Source: Polytrichum commune (Eukaryota; Streptophyta; Polytrichopsida; Polytrichales; Polytrichaceae). Taken from it: a stretch of DNA of 64,000 bases. The position numbers and the translations under genes are program-made. Below, one piece after another: positions 24,776-36,289 of the stretch; the stretch's first letter is position 1; each line of letters opens with the position of its first letter. Location: positions 3,720,501 to 3,784,500 of the forward strand of contig OX485805.1 in the NCBI GenBank assembly GCA_950295325.1, given 5' to 3'. A model generated the notes under the pieces. It searched no databases. It was given only the letters and a program-made list of their open reading frames with translations, and was not told the DNA's origin.

Positions 24776-25310
24776 GGGTCCAAACACTACTTCATGGATC
24801 TTACTTTACACTAAAGATTGATCTCTCAAACTAAAACGAATATTTTTTTCGAGTTGAGACCGCCGAGACTTGCCACGAAAGTGACGCCACGCCACGTTTT
24901 CATACTTTGGACTTGGAATCCTTCGTCCAAAGGTCCTCGAGTCCCAAAAGTTTGCTCTCGACTGTGATACAATCGCTCGATGTTGGGAGTTTATTTTGGT
25001 CCTCGACTCTAGCCCACATCATAATACCTTGTCACAAAGAGTTTTGTTTATGGGAAGTGTGCATTATTATACATTGAAGCGTAGGCATCTCCACAAGGTT
25101 TGAAGCTTTCTTCAGCATGCCAGCTAATAGGTTAATCATCAACTACGAAGGAGGCTTCCTGATAAGCAAGGTTTGGAATTCTTTATTGTCACGGCTTCAT
25201 AGTACCAACAATCATTCATCTCCCCTTTTGGATCCCTTTTTTATACTACTTTTTTTTCTTGATTGACCGCGGTTGGTTCTTCCAACCTATGATGTTCTCT
25301 CTCTCTCTCT

Positions 25311-25711
25311 CAATCATGCAATTTCCTCCACTCACAAAATCAAAACAAAAAGAAGAGTTGTCACCGTTGATGTTGATATTGATATCGGTTTTGTGTCGTA
25401 AACAATCGCTCGACGGTGTACTGATTTTCATTGACTTCATCTTTGTTTGCACGAAATAAAATCCTCTGACACGATACATTTATTTTTTTATAATTTCTTT
25501 GAGATTTCTCAATCAATCATGCAATTTCCCCCGCTCACAAAATCAAAACACAGAGAAGAGTTGTTGCCGTTGATATTGATATCGATATCGGTTTTGTGGC
25601 GTAAACAATCGCTCGACAGTATACTGATTTTCGTCGACTTGATCTTATTGTTTGCACAAAATAAAATCCTCTGACACGAGACATTTATTTTATACTTTCT
25701 TTGAGATCGAT
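25311..25711 (+). repeat. Two diverged tandem copies of a 203-bp unit
   Basis: CAATCATGCAATTTCC starts units at 25311 and 25514. Both carry CTCACAAAATCAAAACA, GAAGAGTTGT, GGTTTTGTG-CGTAAACAATC and AAAATCCTCTGACACGA. The sequence is unrelated to the array at 47418 despite the same period. Confidence 0.88.
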
Positions 25712-26068
25712 GAGCCCGGTTCCATCTGGAGGTTGGAAGACGTCTCGATCCAGTGTAAAGTTCCGCCCATCTCCATCACTTCCTATTGACAAAAAAAAGG
25801 AAAGCAAAAAGACAAGCTCTTGACTGGACTCACACTAATAGGTGCGTGAAGAATGTCGCAAAAGTAGACAGAATTGCTTGCATAAAAATGGAGGCGGGCG
25901 ACCCCACGTGCATGGCATGGGGCCTACTGCATGGGACACCTTTTAAAAGTGGGTGCCTCAATAGTGAACTTATCATACTAGGCTGAAATTCCGAAGCAAA
26001 GTCGGGGAGAATTTTATTTGATCTGCAAAGAATTGTTGTTGGAATCACAGTTGCCGAGTATATTATAA

Positions 26069-26150
26069 GGTATGTGGGTGTTGTTCAATCCGTTTCTCAC
26101 ATTCTTCAACTTCTACCGATCAAAATTTACACAATGAAAGTTGCGTCGCA
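26069..26150 (-). repeat. Solo family A end fragment
   Basis: AAGGTATGTGGGTGTTGTTC with CACATTCTTCAAC matches the start of 51619-51992. Family interior sequence does not follow. Confidence 0.45.
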
Positions 26151-26250
26151 TTAGCAAAATCTACGGTGATGCATTTGCAAAAAATCGGATTCACAAGTGG
26201 ATCTCACTCTTACAGTGGCGCGTCACTGAGGTGATGTGAACATTTCCCTT

Positions 26251-26540
26251 GTGGTCGTGGGTTAGGAAGAACTCGGCCGTCGATTGCAATCTGACAGATC
26301 TAAAGGCTCCTATGTTGCCCCAATTTCTAGCCTCTCTAGCCAAGCCGTGTGGTCGTGGGTTAGGAAGATCTCGGCCGTCGATTGCGATTTGATAGATCTA
26401 AAGGTTCTTATGTTGCCCCGAATTTTGGCTTCTCTACCCAAGCCGTGTGGTTGTGGGTTAGGAAGATCTCGGCTATCGATTGCGATCTGACAGATCTAAA
26501 GGTTCTTATGTTGCCCCGAATTCTGGCTTCTCTTCCCCTG
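26251..26540 (+). repeat. Three tandem copies of a 98-bp unit
   Basis: GTGGTCGTGGGTTAGGAAGA starts at 26251, 26349 and 26447 (GTGGTTGTGG in the last). Each unit contains GATTGCGAT-TGA-AGATCTAAAGG and TATGTTGCCCC. Units 2 and 3 are the most alike. Confidence 0.92.
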
Positions 26541-26544
26541 GGGT

Positions 26545-27540
26545 AGAGCTTTTAAAACTTCATGTTGGATGAAATCTCCACCTCCATCCACTCACGAATA
26601 CCGGACGAAAAATTTCAAACTAAGTCCTTCATTAAAAATGAAACTCCATCGGGAACTTAGAGAACCCTTTAGGAACCTTTAAAATCCCACACAAATGTTC
26701 TCATACGATGGGATGAACAATCAACCCCTTCATCTTGCAAACATTGCTTTTCCATCCGCTAAAAATTCATCTGTCGGAAGAAAAAAAATTCCGGATTGCC
26801 CGAACAGTTTCGTAGACTGTAAGATGAAGCACTGTGATTGGATGACTTAGATGTGGTTTGCCCACAACCACACTCCCTCCATTCATAGCGCCTCAGTGGC
26901 ATGGCCTACAATGCCACGTGCGAAGTAAAAGTATATGTATTTGGGGGCATTCCATATCTTGTATAAGTGCACTTTTGCAAACAATCGTCATTGGAATCAT
27001 GTCATTACAATATGTGTCTTTCCAAATACATAACACACGAGTCTGGATGTACTCTAAATCTTCTATAAGTGCATTTTGAACTCCATGGCATTTAATATCA
27101 AATTTCTAGTATTATGTGACCAATATTATACTTAAAGATCATTGTTTAACACTACACTAATTCAGTATAGCTTTTTTCAAAATAATTTTATCACTCTATC
27201 AATGATATAATTAAGTTTGATTTTTTAAATAATATTATCAATTTTATACATGTACTCAAACATATTCTAAATACATCAAATGTACACTACTAAATATACA
27301 CTTGTCCGAGTGGTTCCATCCAAGCCTCCACGTGTCAAGGATTCCAAGTGTGCTAAGATATTTTTTGCTCTTCAATTCTGAAGAGAAAAGATGAAGTTTC
27401 TCTGCCTTTTGGATATCATTGGTTGCGGAATTGAATGTCACAAACACGAGTCTCGCCCCGGTGGAGATTCTTCAAGTGGAGCGGCGAAGAAATAATAATA
27501 TACTTGAAATCTCCTCAAAAGGTGTTGGTCCACAATTATG
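26545..27540. other. No gene seen
   Basis: Mixed composition, very AT-rich from 27070 to 27290. No repeat with clear termini was found. Confidence 0.45.
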
Positions 27541-27605
27541 GCCCGGCTAGATACCCGCATCTTTGAGTTCATCCCCCACCAACATCACCAAGGTAAAGGG
27601 CGTCT
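27541..27605 (+). repeat. Family F SINE-like fragment
   Basis: GGCTAGATACCCGCATCTTT, GAGTTCATCCCCCACC and ATCACCAAGGTAAAGGG. The block GAGTTCGACCCC seen in a related copy resembles a pol III B box. Confidence 0.45.
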
Positions 27606-28184
27606 AATACAACCCAACCCTCGTATACTCGTCATTTTTAAGAACAATCTTATTAAGTGGGTCTTGCCTGACTAACTAAGGGTTTCGTATGCTACATAAC
27701 GTTACTAAGCAACTAGATGACGGTCTCTTTCCACAGAAAACGGCTGTAACTTTTTAAAATGATGATTTGTAACTATTGGTCAAAAGTTCACATTGCATAA
27801 CCTAAGTGCTCCCTATAAATGGGGAATCCCATTATTGAAGGAGATTATTTCTCATCCGACACCTAGTCCCATGGATTCAGTGATCGGGGAGATTTTTTGG
27901 GCATAATTGGTTGAGATCCTAGTGTTCGCAAGTCCAACCGGTTACATGTTGACATCCTTCGGTTTTTCTATATTAATTTGAGGTATATTCCATGAATTTC
28001 TCTGAAGTGATTGGTAATTCTCCTGAAGTCTTGAACTTCAACTAGTTATTTCTCAAACTCAACCGGTTCATCTGCAACTAAATGCCGATTCTCCTGGATC
28101 ATAGCATGGAATGCAACCAAGGATTATTATAATGTTGTGTAACTTCAAGGTCAAGTATTTTTCTAACAAAGAAAAGAAATTACA

Positions 28185-28256
28185 TATCATAATACAATTG
28201 ATTGCATTTTCACTTTGGGTAACATTGGTGGGAGGGGGGGGGGGCATATAAAGAGA
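28185..28256 (-). repeat. Family F fragment with poly-G run
   Basis: ACTTTGGGTAACATTGGTGG, then a run of G at 28230-28243, then CATATAAAGAGATGGG. It aligns in reverse with 28981-29045; the homopolymer lies where others read GACCCCTA. Confidence 0.45.
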
Positions 28257-28265
28257 TGGGTTGTT

Positions 28266-28526
28266 TACACTGTTGTGTCTAATTAGTGTGGGCCACACTA
28301 ATTCCCAATAGCCCACACTATGTAATTAAATTAATTTGAAGTGGCCCAGTATACTTTCCAATATGAGAAACTAGTGTGGGCTTTTCCTTTGCATATTTGG
28401 ACGAAAATCCAAGGCAAAGCAAGGACTGTAAACATACCGATGCTAATCAAGGCAAATATTGTAAGACCACACTAAATTCCAACCCACATGAATGTCACAA
28501 CCACACTAATTAGACAAAACAATGTA
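28266..28526. mobile_element. TIR element with TA flanks
   Basis: CACTGTTGTGTCTAATTAGT at 28268 and ACTAATTAGACAAAACAATG ending at 28524 are inverted repeats (26 bp with two mismatches). TA sits at both outer ends, as expected for Tc1/mariner-type insertion. CACACTA motifs repeat inside. Confidence 0.82.
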
Positions 28527-28977
28527 GTCATGGCCCAAAATTATACATCTACTCGATCTTTTATCATCCATGTGACGATCGGAGGAAAATATCTTCACAA
28601 TGGAATGTTATAGTGCGCAAGGAGGAGGTAAGCCTCAAGAAGTGTCCTATGTATTGAAACCTAATTTTTTAATACACTAGGTGAACAAGGGGCTAAGTTG
28701 GGAAGGGTCAACCGGTGGGGAATTTCCTTGTACTCCGGGCAAGTTGATGGAACTTATGGCTCCTCGGTTCGCTACTAAATTAAGTAAACACTAAGATATT
28801 CGCCCCCCGCGTCTTGCACGAGAGCCCCCAAAGCCGTGCCAAGACTTGATTCGTTGGCTTGTTGACTCCCAAACCGCCCTCGAAAGGGCCCATCCATTGG
28901 GCTCCAACGGAAGAGTGAGTCCCAAGGTGAGCGAAATCATGGCTTATCTTTTTGTTTGTCTTTGTGTTTGAGGGTTA

Positions 28978-29048
28978 GGGCTAGACATCCACCTCTTTGA
29001 GCTGGGCCCCTACCACTGTTACCAAGGTGAGGGGGTTTGTTAAGAACA
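28978..29048 (+). repeat. Family F SINE-like fragment
   Basis: GGGCTAGACATCCACCTCTT, TGAGCTGGGCCCCTACCACT, GTTACCAAGGTGAGGG. It is an inverted counterpart of 29643-29706. Confidence 0.5.
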
Positions 29049-29152
29049 TGATCACCATGTGTTTGTGGTTTTATCGACTTCTATCATGTGGGTGGTCTTT
29101 GGGTTGAAGTCTCGCAAGCAACCGAAACCAGCCATTTATGGTGTTGGTAACA

Positions 29153-29378
29153 ACACTATATGTGATACTGAGTGTTACTTACTATTTGGATTTACACAAT
29201 ATTTTATCTTTTTACCATAGATGTAATCTTTTTACCAAGTAAAGTTGTTGACCTTCTGTAGTGCTCAAACAACCAATTTAACATTTGTTGGTTAATATAT
29301 GAGATATACAATGAATAGATATATTATTGCGTAATTCCAAATAGTAAGTGACATTAAATATCATATTTAGTGTAGCTC
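29153..29378. mobile_element. Family G MITE, best copy
   Basis: Inverted ends of about 47 bp: the left begins CACTATATGTGATACTGAG and the right ends ATATCATATTTAGTG. Both contain ACTTACTATTTGGA-TTAC or its complement. Confidence 0.8.
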
Positions 29379-29596
29379 TTCAAGTGGAGTTGAATTGCAA
29401 GAGACTACCTATTGTAAAAATGATTTAGAATGAGTCAAAGTTTGGTCTTGGTTGGATAGCCAACCATAATTGGCCAAGTGTGCAAGATATTCTAGGGTAG
29501 AACACCCTTGTGACTAGCTGCTTGTTCATCTTAGTTGGGTCCCTCTAAACTATTTTGGGGTTTATGATGCTAATTATGGGGTAATGATATTTATGT

Positions 29597-29706
29597 AGAT
29601 AGATAGATAGATAGATAGATAGATGTGCGTGCACTATAATCAAATTGACTACGTTTCCACCTTGGATAATAGTGGTAGGGGTCGAACTCAAAGAGGTAGG
29701 GTCTAG
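29597..29706 (-). repeat. Family F copy with (TCTA)n tail
   Basis: In reverse: CTAGACCCTACCTCTTTGAG, TTCGACCCCTACCACTATTA, CCAAGGTGG, then a short linker and (TCTA)n, seen on the + strand as GATA repeats at 29597-29624. A B-box-like core plus a simple-repeat tail is SINE-like. Confidence 0.5.
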
Positions 29707-29823
29707 CTTTTGCCATGTTTGAACTAAATTATATTTTAGTTTCATAAAAAGGCACATCTATGACCACCTAAATCTATGACTAAGCAACTTTTGGGTTGAT
29801 TCCCGTTGTCTTTGAGCACTTTG

Positions 29824-30332
29824 GTAAGGTAGGCGTGCCCATTTTGGTTGCTTGTCTTTATCATACACCTATATTAGAGTGGTATATGATAAGCATTCTA
29901 GGCTCAATAGTCAACATGAATGGGGGAACCTATATGATCACTTAATGGGCACGAAAATTGTCATTTGTGATGATAAATTAGATAATCACATTAGTTCCAA
30001 AATTTATGATGAAAGTGGCCACAACCTCAATTTAGATTTGCTAATCATTTTTTTCTTCTTTTTTTTGGGAGATAGAAGGTCGACAGGCTAGCGCCAATGC
30101 ACAGGAGGCAGTTGACCACCTGACAAGTTTTCCTTCGGGTAAAGAGGAGATTTCAAAGCCGGGAATCGAACTGCCAACCTCTTCCTTGAGATTTGGGTAT
30201 CTCTCCACCATCATCCGGTAGTTTAGGGTCGTCTCGGACCTTTGCTAACCATCTTGTACTCGTCACTTCTTTCATATCCTAGCATAAGTGGGTTAGTTGG
30301 GAAAAGTAGCCATTGAAGACCATCTACCTTAC
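29824..30332 (+). mobile_element. Family A element interrupted by a SINE
   Basis: The termini AAGGTAGGCGTGCCCATTTT and TTGAAGACCATCTACCTT are inverted repeats. ACACCTATATTAGAGTGG, ATTCTAGGCTCAATAGTCAA, CTTAATGGGCACGAAAATTG and CAACCTCAATTTAGATTTGC precede the insertion; ATATCCTAGCATAAGTGGG and AAGTAGCCATTGAAGACC follow it. Removing 30048-30251 restores a contiguous family sequence. Confidence 0.88.
30048..30240 (-). mobile_element. tRNA-derived SINE with target-site duplication
   Basis: A 193-bp insertion is flanked by direct repeats TTTGCTAATCA (30037-30047) and TTTGCTAACCA (30241-30251). On the minus strand a tRNA-like head contains GATGGTGGAGAG (A-box-like) and GCAGTTCGATTCCC (B-box-like). 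The element ends in an A-rich tail, seen here as the T-run at 30048-30068. Direct duplications of this length fit LINE-type reverse transcription. Confidence 0.85.
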
Positions 30333-30339
30333 CATATGA

Positions 30340-31555
30340 AAGAGAGAGAGAGATCATCAACCCATGATAATTAACATCAAATTGAGTATTGTGGGTCACG
30401 TTGTTCTTAGAGTAAGACCTTCTCTATGTGATATTCATTGGTGTGGGCCACATAATTACTATGAACAAATATTAATGTGGGTCAATATTTCATAACATGA
30501 AATTGACTTTATGCTATGACGATAAGTCTCAATAATACATCCAAAGACAATTCATCAATTTTGAAGAGTTTGAATCGTATCGAAAAAGGTCATCTATCTT
30601 GGTCAAGCATGCTATTTCGATGCTAGAAAGTTCTCGTGTCACACCACTCCATGCTTTATTCCTATTGACCTTTACATGGTTACTTTATTGACACCTCCAC
30701 AAACCATGTTATTGTCTTACATAGATTGGGATCATAAAACTCCGCATGGAGTAGCAATTGGTGTTACATTGGTGGCACCTTTGCGACCACACTTTAAAGG
30801 AATCCTCCACCTAATACGTCATAAGCTTCTCCATTGCCGCTTTAAAATAGGAATTGAAAAGAGATAATTATCCCTAACACTTTTTTTTCCTTTTTTTTCC
30901 TTTTTATATCAAATCAAACGTATAATGTTTGTTGCAAGCTCTAACAAATGTGAGTGTGGCACATAACGAGAAGCTTGTTGTTCCATCTAATATAACAATT
31001 TCAACGGATTCTCATTAACTTTGTGCCTATTCATTGTCAATGATATGGGTAAGTGCTTTGCGAGGGTAAAAATGATTTTGTTCCTTGGTCTTAACTTAAG
31101 GGCACATCACATAAGGCTTCTATAAGTTAAAAGCATTGACTATGATATATGAGTCCTTGGCCATTCTCGAAGGCCCCATACTTAGACTAGACACGTGTGA
31201 GAAGTATTGTTGTTCGAAAAAGACAACTTCAACAACAACCACGATTTTTGATGCAAGGAATAGAGCAAGTTATTGAAAAGAACTCCCGAGTCGCGAGTGA
31301 GTATGCTTAGTACGATAGGATCATCATCAATTTGATGTGTTGAATCCAATCAAAAGGCTAAATTGAGCCGATTCCATATCTTTGGGAGCAAAGAGGATCC
31401 GTAAGGGACACAATCAACCTTCTCATTAATTAACTTAATTCGAGTGGTGCATCCCCGTCCATAAGTCGTCACATCACCACATATCTTTCTTGACACGATC
31501 ATAGGGATGACTTGGGAGCTAGAAAAGAGATCTCCATTGCCAATGACAACAAGCG
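30340..31555. other. No gene seen
   Basis: Unique-looking intergenic DNA. The open frame at 30676-30867 is short and unsupported. Confidence 0.45.
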
Positions 31556-31559
31556 ATCA

Positions 31560-31990
31560 CTTCTCATCTCGTTCCATTTCGTATTGCCATCTTGGCATTC
31601 AATGTGGGCAAGTACCACTTAGTAGTACATGTTAGTATATCGATTCAAAAGGGTCGACAATAAGGTACATGGCACCCAAAGTTTGAGTGGTACATACCAA
31701 TGTGGGATTGGTATATAGGTGAATGCATGGGTAACAATAATAACACCAATAACGGTATCAAAGAACTTACCTTTGGATGTTGAAATCGTTCTAGTAGTCA
31801 AACATTGATACTTGGTAGGTATCCAAGATAAGAGTTCGATCTTCGTAAGCCTGAGTCATCATTTGGTTCAATGTCATTCTAAGTCATGTTGATACTAGGA
31901 TGACGTTACCCAGGTATGGAGGTTCTTGCATAGTATATAGATTCAAATGGTATAAAAAAAGTGTTTCATTGAGTATCCGTCCTTTGCTGA
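31560..31990 (+). repeat. Family E repeat, copy 1
   Basis: TATTGCCATCTTGGCATTCA, AGTACCACTTAGTAGTACAT and GATACTAGGATGACGTTACC, ending near GGTTCTTGCATAGTATATAG and AATGGTATAAAA. The order is shared with 32305-32720. Confidence 0.7.
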
Positions 31991-32039
31991 TATAAACAAG
32001 AGTAAAATATTCATTAAATATACCTGAAGGTTACCAAAC

Positions 32040-32300
32040 AAAATATGATACCAATCCAACACTTGTAGTTAAGAACAAACACCCATGAACACTTGCCATG
32101 ATAAGTTTGAATAATGTGTTCGAAATGTAGACATGATTCTAGGTTAAATAGTCACCACTTAAGTATAAACGGAATATTCACTTTGATTAGGCTCCTATAA
32201 CTTTTACATATTCTCTCCGTTTGTGAAATTTGAAATGCCAAAATTCATGATCCGCAATTGGTGATCCGATCCAACGGTTAACATTGTTAGAGGAGTCCGA
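32040..32300 (+). mobile_element. Family A element, partial
   Basis: CTTGTAGTTAAGAACAAACA, ATAATGTGTTCGAAATGTAG, GATTCTAGGTTAAATAGTCA and ATTCACTTTGATTAGGCTCC follow the family order of the 39464-39849 subgroup. Neither terminus is preserved. Confidence 0.6.
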
Positions 32301-32304
32301 AGTG

Positions 32305-32720
32305 CCCACCAAACATCTTGTTTCATATTGCCATCTATCACTCAATATGGCCAAAGTACCAAATTGTAAGTAGTATAGTACATAGTAGTATACCAATTCA
32401 AATGGGCCGACAATAGGTAAAACATAAGCGAGAGGCAATAGGGTTCAATCCTAACCTATTAAAAACACGCCGTGATGTGGAACTTTGATTTTCAAAATTT
32501 GTACATAGGTCAATGAGATCTGATGAGACATGATAAAAAAAAAAGTTGGAAATGAAGCCCTCTTTCATTGACACTTGTTGGGAATAGGTCGACACATGCA
32601 TTGAAGTCTTTGACTACTACAATAGAGGGACAATATAGGAAGTCATAGAATCCATTTCAAAAGCATCGTGTTGGTACTAGGTAGGTTTACCCTATTCCCG
32701 ATGTGGAGGTTTCTCCCCCT
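32305..32720 (+). repeat. Family E repeat, copy 2 (direct)
   Basis: TATTGCCATCTATCACTCAA, AGTACCAAATT, AGTATACCAATTCAAATGGG and GGTACTAGGTAGGTTTACCC align with copy 1, about 745 bp upstream. The two may be a local duplication. Confidence 0.65.
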
Positions 32721-32724
32721 CCAT

Positions 32725-33635
32725 AGAGAAAGTGCAAGACTTTATGGTGCGGAGATGAAGGCCCCAATGGTGTGGAAATGAGTGAGCCTACTTATAGATG
32801 TTTCCTTGTTTTATGTATTCACTTTCGAATTGGAGGACATGATTATGTGACATCACAACGTGGCTTGCAATTAGGGTAGATGGGTCCTAAATGGTTGTTT
32901 GTTTTCTCTATAGTGCCCACCCCGAGAGGGGTTAGTAGTCCTGCACCACTGGTATTATCCCCTGAGGGTTTAATGCCAAGGGTGGGTCGAACGGGCATTC
33001 CAATTACGCTGATCACATGGTCAGCGTTTCTTCTTCCTTTGTTTTCTCAATATCTCACTTCTCCTAGGATACAAAACACACGATTAAGGTAATATCGCCT
33101 TCATCTAACATTTTTTCTTTGGCTATACCTATTTTTTTTTTAATCTTTCAGTGAGTGCAACGGTGCTATAGAGTAAGTAATTGGTAAAAGCATTTAATCA
33201 TATGCGGCATTAAGTACAAAATAACATCATTGAGACCATTCATAGTAACGATGCAAGAATGTATTAAGAAGAACACCAATTTTGGCCGATCAAAATGGCT
33301 AATCGGGGATTTATCCACTCAAAGAGGCAATGTAAGGAGTGATTCACAAAAAGGGGACAACACCTTCATCTAATAGAAGACTCCCACTTGCAATAAGGTT
33401 GATTTCGTGGTGATTCTCACCTAGCAATCCAACATCAATGGGTCCCTCTAGTGGATGTAAAAGGCTCGTTTCTTAAACAACTTTGCAATTTTTTGTAGGT
33501 TGCATATGAGTTCCTGAAAACCATTATGTGGCTTTTTATAGTTTTTATTTTTTTATTTTGAATCAAGCTATTAACATGCTTGAAATAGAAAAATGTTAGA
33601 AAGTGTCACTTTTAGGCTCAACCACCTTAGTACTT
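32725..33635. other. No gene seen
   Basis: GGGTAGATGGGTCCTAAATGG near 32875 resembles a family A terminus, but no family interior follows. No coding sequence identified. Confidence 0.4.
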
Positions 33636-33639
33636 ATGA

Positions 33640-33945
33640 GATGGCTTCCGAATCCAAACAGAGGTTGTAGCTACTTTCCTCACAATTTTCATAGCTCAAA
33701 TGAATATTTTATTCATGATAAAAGTGAATATTCTTGTGCTCATTAAATATTATGGTCATATAGGTCCTCCCAATTATGTTGATTACTGGACCTAGAACAA
33801 TTATCGTAATTTAAGCAAGCAATCCAATCTCTTTTAAATTTGTGTATTATTCTTGGGGTATTTGTGTTTGGAGCCACATCTAACTACATACCACTCAAAT
33901 ATAGGTGTCCAATTAAGTGACCGAATTATGCATGTCTATCTAATG
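33640..33945 (-). mobile_element. Family A element
   Basis: Minus-strand blocks: CTCAAATGAATATTTTATTC, GGTCATATAGGTCCTCCC, TTGATTACTGGACCTAGAAC, AAGCAATCCAATCTCTTTT, CCACTCAAATATAGGTGTCC. At the hot spot that is poly-C elsewhere, this copy reads GGTCCTCCCAAT. Confidence 0.78.
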
Positions 33946-34138
33946 CAAGTTATGGACTTTGACAACTCTTGGGAATTGCATGGTTACCAATAGTGACCAC
34001 CTCCAATAGGAGACAATAACACATGTCCCATAACCATGTTTTATAAACTTATCTCATGTTTACATTTGAACTGAAAGTTATGATGAAAGTGAAGCACCCC
34101 TCATTCACACCTACCCTCGAGGTTGGTGTCATCACTCT

Positions 34139-34425
34139 CTCTTCAACTCTTGGGTGCCAAATGGGCCCACTACTACATTATGGCAACTCTTCAAAGGATT
34201 TTGCTTTAAAAGACTATAGATCTATCCAAAGCTTTCCTACTTGAGCAAAGTTTTTGAACCCCATCTTTTGGTCCAAGTCTATTTTGAGATTGTTACCCAA
34301 ATTTTGACTTCCAAAATGCTTGGTTTCGAGTACAATGCTCATAAACCATGTTTTTGTAACGAGTTCCTTTGAATAGTTGCCATAACGTAGTAGTAGGCCC
34401 GTTAGATACCCAAGAGTTTTCAAAG
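34139..34425. mobile_element. Foldback MITE with about 60-bp arms
   Basis: The left arm 34141-34198 (with CTACTACATTATGGCAACTC) and the right arm 34365-34425 (with GTTGCCATAACGTAGTAG) are inverted copies with few mismatches. Both contain an ACTCTTGGGT or ACCCAAGAGT core. Confidence 0.85.
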
Positions 34426-34429
34426 TTTA

Positions 34430-36285
34430 TAAGTTATGGTTTCCAAACCGTGTTTCGATTGTCACGTAATTGTGTTTTCTAGTCCGAAAAGAAACAATAA
34501 CCCCTACATGTGGGTTCATCACAAGTGTATCACTTCCGAACCTTGGGAGGATTTCCAACAATCACCGTAAATTGACTATCTAAATATCGCCTTTCAAAGG
34601 CTTTGGACCAATGAAGTTGCATGCTCACATCATGCTCATCCCACCCTTAGAGTCCGTATACATTCATATGTCATTAATCTTCATTGTCCACTAATTGTTT
34701 AGAGAGAGAGAGAGAGATCTAAAATAGTCATACTTGTCTCTTAAGAGTGGGAGGGGAAACTATGAAGTTTAGCAATCCAACTTCTCTCTCAACGGTTCAC
34801 TCTTAAACAACAAGGTTTTGAAAACATATGGACTTTGTGGAGGCAGGATGAAGGATTTTGTTTCATAACACCTGCCAAGGGGGGTAGTAGTAAAACATGC
34901 CCCCTATAGGTTGGTTGTTAATTCATCCCAATTTAAGTTCATTGACCTTGATTTAGAGGTTGTTTTGGCTATATATAATAAATATTATTCAATGCAATAG
35001 TGATTGGAATTTTCACCCTCCCCTTCTCTTAGTTCATCCTGGCCCTTGGTAAGTGTTGTGAGCATTGACCCACAGGATGAGCCTGCGACTTTGCTACCAA
35101 TAAATAAAAGAAACCTAAGAAGCTGATGTTTTTGGAGGGATTGGATTTTCCAATATGCGAGTTTACGTAAACTCTTTGAGTTCGCTAGGTGTTTCTTCAA
35201 AGTGAGATGACTTAAGATGAACAAATTTCAATGCCCAAATGTTGTTCACACAATGAAAGGAAGTTGTTCCAAGGCACAAAAAGATTACATTTATACGGTT
35301 GAAGTCCATATTTAATATTGTGACATGGCATAAATCCATGTATAAGAATTAATATTACAATAATTCATAAGGGATTTCATATCAAGGGGGTACCAAGGTA
35401 GCATGTGATGAAATTATGTCCCAAGACTAAGTAACCTATGTACAACACACTTTGAGAATAAAAAATAAATGCATTCATGGTATAGATGGTTGTCAAAATC
35501 ACTACATAAGGATCATGCATTAGAAATGTACGTCGTATTCTTCACATATATTTTGTATTTTCACCATATGTTCATACTCATTTAATTAGTCAAAGAATAT
35601 CATTAGAAAGATAGAAGTGTTTCAAGAAGAGTTCATTTGCCAAAAGAAATGACTAGAAATGAAGAGAACAACAACAAAATTTAATTTTCTTATCTCAAAG
35701 GGCCCCATCGGGGTTTGGTGACCTTTTAAGGTTAACTCAAAAGATATTGCTAAGGTAGGAGCACCTTAAACCAAGACAACACCCAAAACCAACACCCTTA
35801 AAATCTTCCATGATAAGTACATGTTGATTTGAGAATGTCCACCATGCGAACATCAAGGCCCCCGAACAGTTTTGGGTGCCACCACAATTTTCACTCTAAA
35901 ATTTGTATCTATTATTTCAATATCGAGGGTAAACTAAAAATTGCAATACTTTTTTTTCCTTCTAATTTTAAAGTTTTAATGATCTACATGGAAATTTTTT
36001 CGTTTGGGTTCATACGGCTGTGATGTGTATACCTAATACTTTAACTTCTCGGTTTAAGGTGCTCCTACCCAGTGTTGACATTTGCACCCATCAAATACCC
36101 ATCGAATGCATGTCGCACCCGTCAAATGTGCATCATGTATACATTCGAGGTTGTAATTCGGACATTTGGGGTTTATGACGGGTGCAAACCTCAACCTTGC
36201 TCCTACCTTACATTAGAAAGATTCAAACATTGAAAACACTCAACTTGGTGTTAAAAAACCACTATATAGTATAGAAGAATACCAT
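34430..36285. other. No gene seen
   Basis: Intergenic DNA with a (GA)n tract at 34701-34716. It precedes the GC-rich VSR2 leader. Confidence 0.45.
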
Positions 36286-36289
36286 ATAG

